The notes under the pieces were generated by a model. It made no database searches, was not told where the DNA came from, and was given only the letters and a program-made list of their open reading frames with translations. From Leucobacter chromiireducens (GTDB lineage: Bacteria > Actinomycetota > Actinomycetes > Actinomycetales > Microbacteriaceae): a stretch of DNA of 64,000 bases. Shown in pieces: positions 60,662 to 64,000 of this stretch. The stretch lies in contig NZ_RPDI01000004.1 in NCBI RefSeq assembly GCF_003917135.1, positions 62,001 through 126,000 on the forward strand. The letters run 5' to 3'. A program made the translations under genes and the position numbers. How positions within the stretch are numbered: the stretch's first letter is position 1; the number at the start of each line of letters is the position of its first letter.

Positions 60662-63600
60662 ATGCGCACCAGAGTAACGGCCGTTCTTGTCGCCCAGCAG
60701 GGCGGCGAGTGGCTCGACCAGACCATCGCCGGCATCGCGGCGCAATCGGTTGCGCCCGCGGCCATCATCGCCGTGAACAACGGCGGCTCGGACAGCGTGG
60801 GATCGCAGCTGCTCGCGAGCGGCGCCGAGCGCGTCATCGGCCTCGGGAGCCGCGTCTCCTTCGGGCAGGCCGTTGCGCACGGCGTGCAGGCGGCCGCGCC
60901 GGCACCCGAGAGCGACGTCACCGAGTGGTTCTGGCTGCTCAGCGAGGACTCGTGCCCCGAGCCGGAGGCGCTCGCGCTCATCCTGCGCGCGGTGCAGCGC
61001 GCGCCCTCCGTCGCGGTCGCGGGCCCCAAGCTCGTCGACTGGGATCGGCCCGAGCGCATCATCGAGCTCGGGCAGAGTCTCACCCGATACGGCGCGCGCT
61101 GGACGCTGCGGCGCCAGGAGCTCGACCAGCAGCAGTACGACCACCTGCAGGACGTGCTCGGGGTTGGCCCCGTCGGCATGCTCGTGCGCCGCGACGTGTG
61201 GGAGCAGCTCGGCGGCTTTGATCCCGCGCTGCCCGTCTACGACGACGGCCTCGACTTCTGTGTGCGCGCGCGTCTCGCCGGGCACCGCGTCGAGGTGGCG
61301 CCCGAGTCCCGCGTGCGCTTCGCGCAGAGCGGCGTCGCCGGCCCCCGCATCGACCGAAAGCGCTCCGTGCTGCGCCAGGCGCACCGCCAGGCCCGCACCG
61401 CGCACCTGCACCGCAGGATCGCGTACGCGCGCGCGCCGCTCGCGCTCCTCGCCTGGCTCGGCCTCCCCGTGTTCGCCGTCCTGCGGGTGCTGTGGGCGCT
61501 CATCAGGGAACAGCCGGGCAACATGCTCGGCGAGTTCCTCGCAGCGTTCAGCGTATTCTTCCGCCCGCACGCGATCATCGCCTCGCGGAAGCGCATCAGG
61601 CAGAACAACAGCGCCGGGTGGGCGGCCATTCGCTCGCTGCGCATCGACCCGAAGAGCGTGCGCACCGCGCGCATGATCGACCGCGAGGCGATCCTCGCGA
61701 GCACCGGCATGCAGCGGCGCGAGCTGCACTTCATCTCCTCGGGCGGCCTCGCCGTGCTCGTCGCAGCGCTCGTCGCCGCGGTGGCGCTCACCTGGTGGGC
61801 CGTCCCGCAGCTCAGCCTCGCCGGCGGCGGACTCGCGCCGCTCAGCTCGCTCGACCAGCTGTGGTGGAACACCCGCTCGCTCGACGGCGTGCCGGCCGAC
61901 CCGTTCACCTGGGTGCTCGCGATCCTCGGCACCGTGACCTTCTGGAACCCGTCGCACGCGATCGTGCTGCTCATCATCGCGGCGATCCCGCTCACGGCGC
62001 TCGGCGCTTGGATCTGGGCCGCGCAGCTGACCGAGTCGAAGGCGGGTCGCGCCCTCACCGCACTGGGCTTCGCGCTCAGCCCGGTACTGCTCGGCTCGCT
62101 CGACGCCGGCCGCCTGCCGACGCTCATCCTCACCATCACCCTGCCGTGGCTGCTGCTCGCCGCCACGCGCTGCCGGGAGTCGTGGAGCTGGGCCGGCACC
62201 GCCTCGCTGCTCGCCGGCGTCGCGCTCGCTGCCGCCCCGGTGCTGATCCCCGCGGCGGCGCTGCTCCTCGTCGTTGGCCTGTTCACCACGCTCCGCGGCG
62301 CGGCGCGCGTGCTCACCACCGCGCTCGTGCCGCTCGTGCTGTTCGCCCCGAAGATCGTGGTGAGCGTCACCAGCGGCAGGCCGCTCGACGTGCTGCTCGA
62401 TCCGGGCATTGTGCTGCCGTTCGAGCCGGCAACTCCCTGGCACATGCTGCTCGGGTTCCCCGAGTTCGGCCTCGCCGGCTGGGGTGGCATCCTCGAGGCG
62501 ATCGGGCTGGGCGGCCCGCCAGCGACGCTCCTCGTCGGCATCCTCATGCTGCCGATCGCGCTCCTCGCGGTGCTCGGCCTCTTCACCGGACGTGTCGCAG
62601 TCACCCTGTTCAGTGCCCTGTTCGGCGGGCTCGGCATGGTCACCGCCCTCGGCGCGGCCCAGCTGCAGCTCACGGTCGTCGGTGACACGAGCGTCGCGCT
62701 GTGGACCGGGTCCGGTCTCGCGGTGTACTGGCTCGCCGTGCTGAGCCTCGCCGCGGTTGGCGCGTCGACGCTGCGCAAGGGCGCCGCCCCGGTCGTCGCT
62801 GTTGCCCTGGTCACGGCGATCCTCGCGGTGGTGCCGGTGAGCTCGCAGCTCTTCCTCGGACGCGTGCCCTTCGGGGCTGCCGCCTCGCAGATGCCGGCGC
62901 TCGTGCAGGCCGCTGGCGAGACGCAGCCGGGCGTCCGCACGCTCGTCATCACCGCGGAGGCGTCGCACGCGGTGCGGACGCAGGTGGTCACCGGACCAGG
63001 GGTGCGCCTCGATCAGGTGCGCAGCGTGGATCACGTGCCAGAGGTGGGCGACGCGGACCGCGAGATCGCCGGCCTCGTCGGTGGCCTCGCGAGCGCCGGC
63101 GGCCCGGACCTCACCGCGGCGCTGCGCGAGGCCGGGGTCGGCTTCGTGCTGCTGCCGAGCGCGGGCAGCGACGTGGAGCGCGCGGAGCTGCAGCGACTCT
63201 TCGATCAGCACCCGGCGCTTGTGAACGCCGGCCAGACCGAGCAGGGCCTGCTCTGGCGGGTGGCGGAGCCCGAGACCGAGCAGGTCGAGCCGGGCGACGC
63301 CGCGGAGAACGTCGGCGGGTCGACCCTGACCGGCAGCACGATCTGGGTGGTGCAGCTCATCGTGCTCCTCGGCGTGCTGCTGCTCGCCCTCCCGACTGGC
63401 GAGGTGACCTACCGGCCGGAGCGGCGCAAGCGGCCGAAGCGGAGGAAGCGCGGCGGCACCGAGGTGACCGTGACGCCGGTGCCGCAGTCAGAGGCCGAGG
63501 CGGAGGTGCCGGAGGCTGAGGCGGAGGTGCCGGAGGCTGTAGTGCCTGAGGGTGAGGCTGAGGCTGAGGCTGAGGGCGAGGCCGAGGCGCCGGAGGCCGA

Positions 63601-63841
63601 GACGGCGGCTGAGCCGGAGCCGGAGGCAGCGGCCGAACCGGTGCCCGGCGTCGATCCCGAGCCCGAGGGTGCGGACGTGGCCGAGCCTGAGCCAGGCACG
63701 GATCCCCAGCTCGACACCGACCCCGAGCCCGGCCCGGATCCCGAGCCCGGCCCGGATCCCGATCCCGAGCCAGGCACCGATCCCGATCCCGATCCCGATT
63801 CCACCCCGGGCGCCGAGCCAACGACTGGAGACGCACGATGA
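60662..63841 (+). CDS. Large membrane glycosyltransferase (GT2 domain plus transmembrane part)
   Basis: A 1059-residue protein. The N-terminus is a GT2 catalytic domain (AVNNGGSDSVG, then WFWLLSEDSCPEPEAL with the acidic donor-site motif, GPVGMLVRRDVWEQLGGFDP, YDDGLDFCVRARLAGHRV), probably using a nucleotide sugar. From residue 255 there are about a dozen hydrophobic helices. Residues from 930 onward are a low-complexity acidic tail of Glu/Ala/Pro then Asp/Pro repeats. The arrangement with WhiB and a DUF5719-like gene is conserved in Actinobacteria and points to cell-envelope polysaccharide synthesis. The ATG at 60662 lies nine bases after TAGACT. It overlaps the next gene by four bases. Confidence 0.88.
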   Translation: MRTRVTAVLVAQQGGEWLDQTIAGIAAQSVAPAAIIAVNNGGSDSVGSQLLASGAERVIGLGSRVSFGQAVAHGVQAAAPAPESDVTEWFWLLSEDSCPEPEALALILRAVQRAPSVAVAGPKLVDWDRPERIIELGQSLTRYGARWTLRRQELDQQQYDHLQDVLGVGPVGMLVRRDVWEQLGGFDPALPVYDDGLDFCVRARLAGHRVEVAPESRVRFAQSGVAGPRIDRKRSVLRQAHRQARTAHLHRRIAYARAPLALLAWLGLPVFAVLRVLWALIREQPGNMLGEFLAAFSVFFRPHAIIASRKRIRQNNSAGWAAIRSLRIDPKSVRTARMIDREAILASTGMQRRELHFISSGGLAVLVAALVAAVALTWWAVPQLSLAGGGLAPLSSLDQLWWNTRSLDGVPADPFTWVLAILGTVTFWNPSHAIVLLIIAAIPLTALGAWIWAAQLTESKAGRALTALGFALSPVLLGSLDAGRLPTLILTITLPWLLLAATRCRESWSWAGTASLLAGVALAAAPVLIPAAALLLVVGLFTTLRGAARVLTTALVPLVLFAPKIVVSVTSGRPLDVLLDPGIVLPFEPATPWHMLLGFPEFGLAGWGGILEAIGLGGPPATLLVGILMLPIALLAVLGLFTGRVAVTLFSALFGGLGMVTALGAAQLQLTVVGDTSVALWTGSGLAVYWLAVLSLAAVGASTLRKGAAPVVAVALVTAILAVVPVSSQLFLGRVPFGAAASQMPALVQAAGETQPGVRTLVITAEASHAVRTQVVTGPGVRLDQVRSVDHVPEVGDADREIAGLVGGLASAGGPDLTAALREAGVGFVLLPSAGSDVERAELQRLFDQHPALVNAGQTEQGLLWRVAEPETEQVEPGDAAENVGGSTLTGSTIWVVQLIVLLGVLLLALPTGEVTYRPERRKRPKRRKRGGTEVTVTPVPQSEAEAEVPEAEAEVPEAVVPEGEAEAEAEGEAEAPEAETAAEPEPEAAAEPVPGVDPEPEGADVAEPEPGTDPQLDTDPEPGPDPEPGPDPDPEPGTDPDPDPDSTPGAEPTTGDAR
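63497..63800 (+). repeat. Low-complexity tandem repeats in the glycosyltransferase tail
   Basis: Two exact 21-bp copies (63497-63517 and 63518-63538) coding for an EAEVPEA unit and two exact 18-bp copies (63722-63739 and 63740-63757) coding for PEPGPD. More degenerate units extend to about 63800. Confidence 0.7.
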
Positions 63842-64000
63842 GCGACCGCACACGCATGCTGCGCGGCGGCGCCCGCGCGCTCACCGGCCTACTCGTGATC
63901 GCCGCGGCCGGGGCCGCCGTCGTGGCGGTCGGCAGCCTGACGCTGCCCGAGGTGACCCGCGCGCCGCAGCCCATCGTGGTCGACACGACGCAGAACACGA
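63838..64000 (+). CDS. Start of a DUF5719-like membrane-anchored protein (cut by window edge)
   Basis: Only the first 54 codons are present. They encode a basic start (MSDRTRMLRGGARALTG) and one hydrophobic helix (LLVIAAAGAAVVAVGSLTL), then an extracellular region. The ATG overlaps the stop of the glycosyltransferase gene. The arrangement and start resemble the DUF5719 proteins that follow this glycosyltransferase in Microbacteriaceae, which is an inference. Confidence 0.6.
   Translation, partial: MSDRTRMLRGGARALTGLLVIAAAGAAVVAVGSLTLPEVTRAPQPIVVDTTQNT

Noticed and set aside
60161-63211. A 1016-residue open frame on the minus strand opposite the glycosyltransferase
   Set aside because: Arg/Glu/His-rich shadow of the plus-strand coding frame and without domain motifs.
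1-64000. tRNA, rRNA, transposase, integrase or attachment sites
   Set aside because: I looked for cloverleaf-like stems, rRNA motifs, and transposase or recombinase proteins and saw none; a covariance-model scan would be needed to exclude small RNAs.

Overview
This 64 kb window is chromosomal DNA from a high-GC actinobacterium, most likely a member of the Microbacteriaceae (Leucobacter-like). The evidence is the GC-ending codon bias, a WhiB protein, CarD, a PdtaS-type kinase, an SCP2-like gene beside purD, the lpqE/carD/ispD/ispF and cysS/rlmB neighbourhoods also seen in Mycobacterium, and many genes that start directly at a promoter -10 element. The family placement is an inference from gene content; no rRNA or tRNA gene is present to support it. 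I see no phage, insertion sequence, CRISPR array or plasmid origin.

Layout. 0.2-4.2 kb: an iron-siderophore ABC importer operon (lipoprotein, two FecCD permeases, ATPase). 4.2-6.1 kb: a serine beta-lactamase-fold hydrolase and a DUF559 protein. 6.3-26.7 kb: purine biosynthesis genes (purL, purQ, purS, purC, purD, purF, purM) interleaved with other genes. The largest interruption, between purL and purQ, holds a membrane protein, a 2197-residue LPXTG-type surface protein with twelve DUF11-like modules, and a tandem GNAT acetyltransferase; two tandem tatA genes precede purF. 26.9-29.4 kb: ispF, ispD, carD and an LpqE-like lipoprotein. 29.4-37.7 kb: a DNA polymerase I-family protein, an MscS channel with a cyclic-nucleotide-binding fold, a Cache-HAMP-cyclase protein, and the RegX3/SenX3/PhoU phosphate module. 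37.8-42.6 kb: cysS, rlmB, an Rv3235-like protein, PdtaS. 42.8-47.2 kb: an EsrISR-like envelope-stress system. 47.3-50.7 kb: protein O-mannosyltransferase and proS. 50.8-59.7 kb: the nusA-ylxR-infB-rbfA-truB translation cluster with VOC, AraC, DUF805, mutY and DUF2871 genes inserted. 59.7-64 kb: a membrane protein, a WhiB regulator, a large membrane glycosyltransferase and the start of a DUF5719-like gene.

How parts work together. The purine genes cover steps from PRPP to AIR plus SAICAR synthesis. SenX3, RegX3 and PhoU diverge from a shared region with an 11-nt-periodic PHO-box-like array. The PspC protein, PspC kinase and LuxR-type regulator form one envelope-stress circuit. The cyclase and MscS-CNB genes are one nucleotide apart and look like a sensor/channel pair, but both nucleotide sites are degenerate.

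The strongest unusual signals are: the degenerate cyclase/CNB-channel pair; at least 18 genes whose start codon lies exactly 6 or 7 nt after a -10 hexamer (predicted leaderless); the PHO-box array; a hairpin covering the infB ribosome-binding site; a DtxR/IdeR-like palindrome between carD and the LpqE-like gene; a family of extragenic palindromes with a GATCCGG core; and the giant surface protein splitting the purine cluster. I did not find a clearly novel defence or mobile system.
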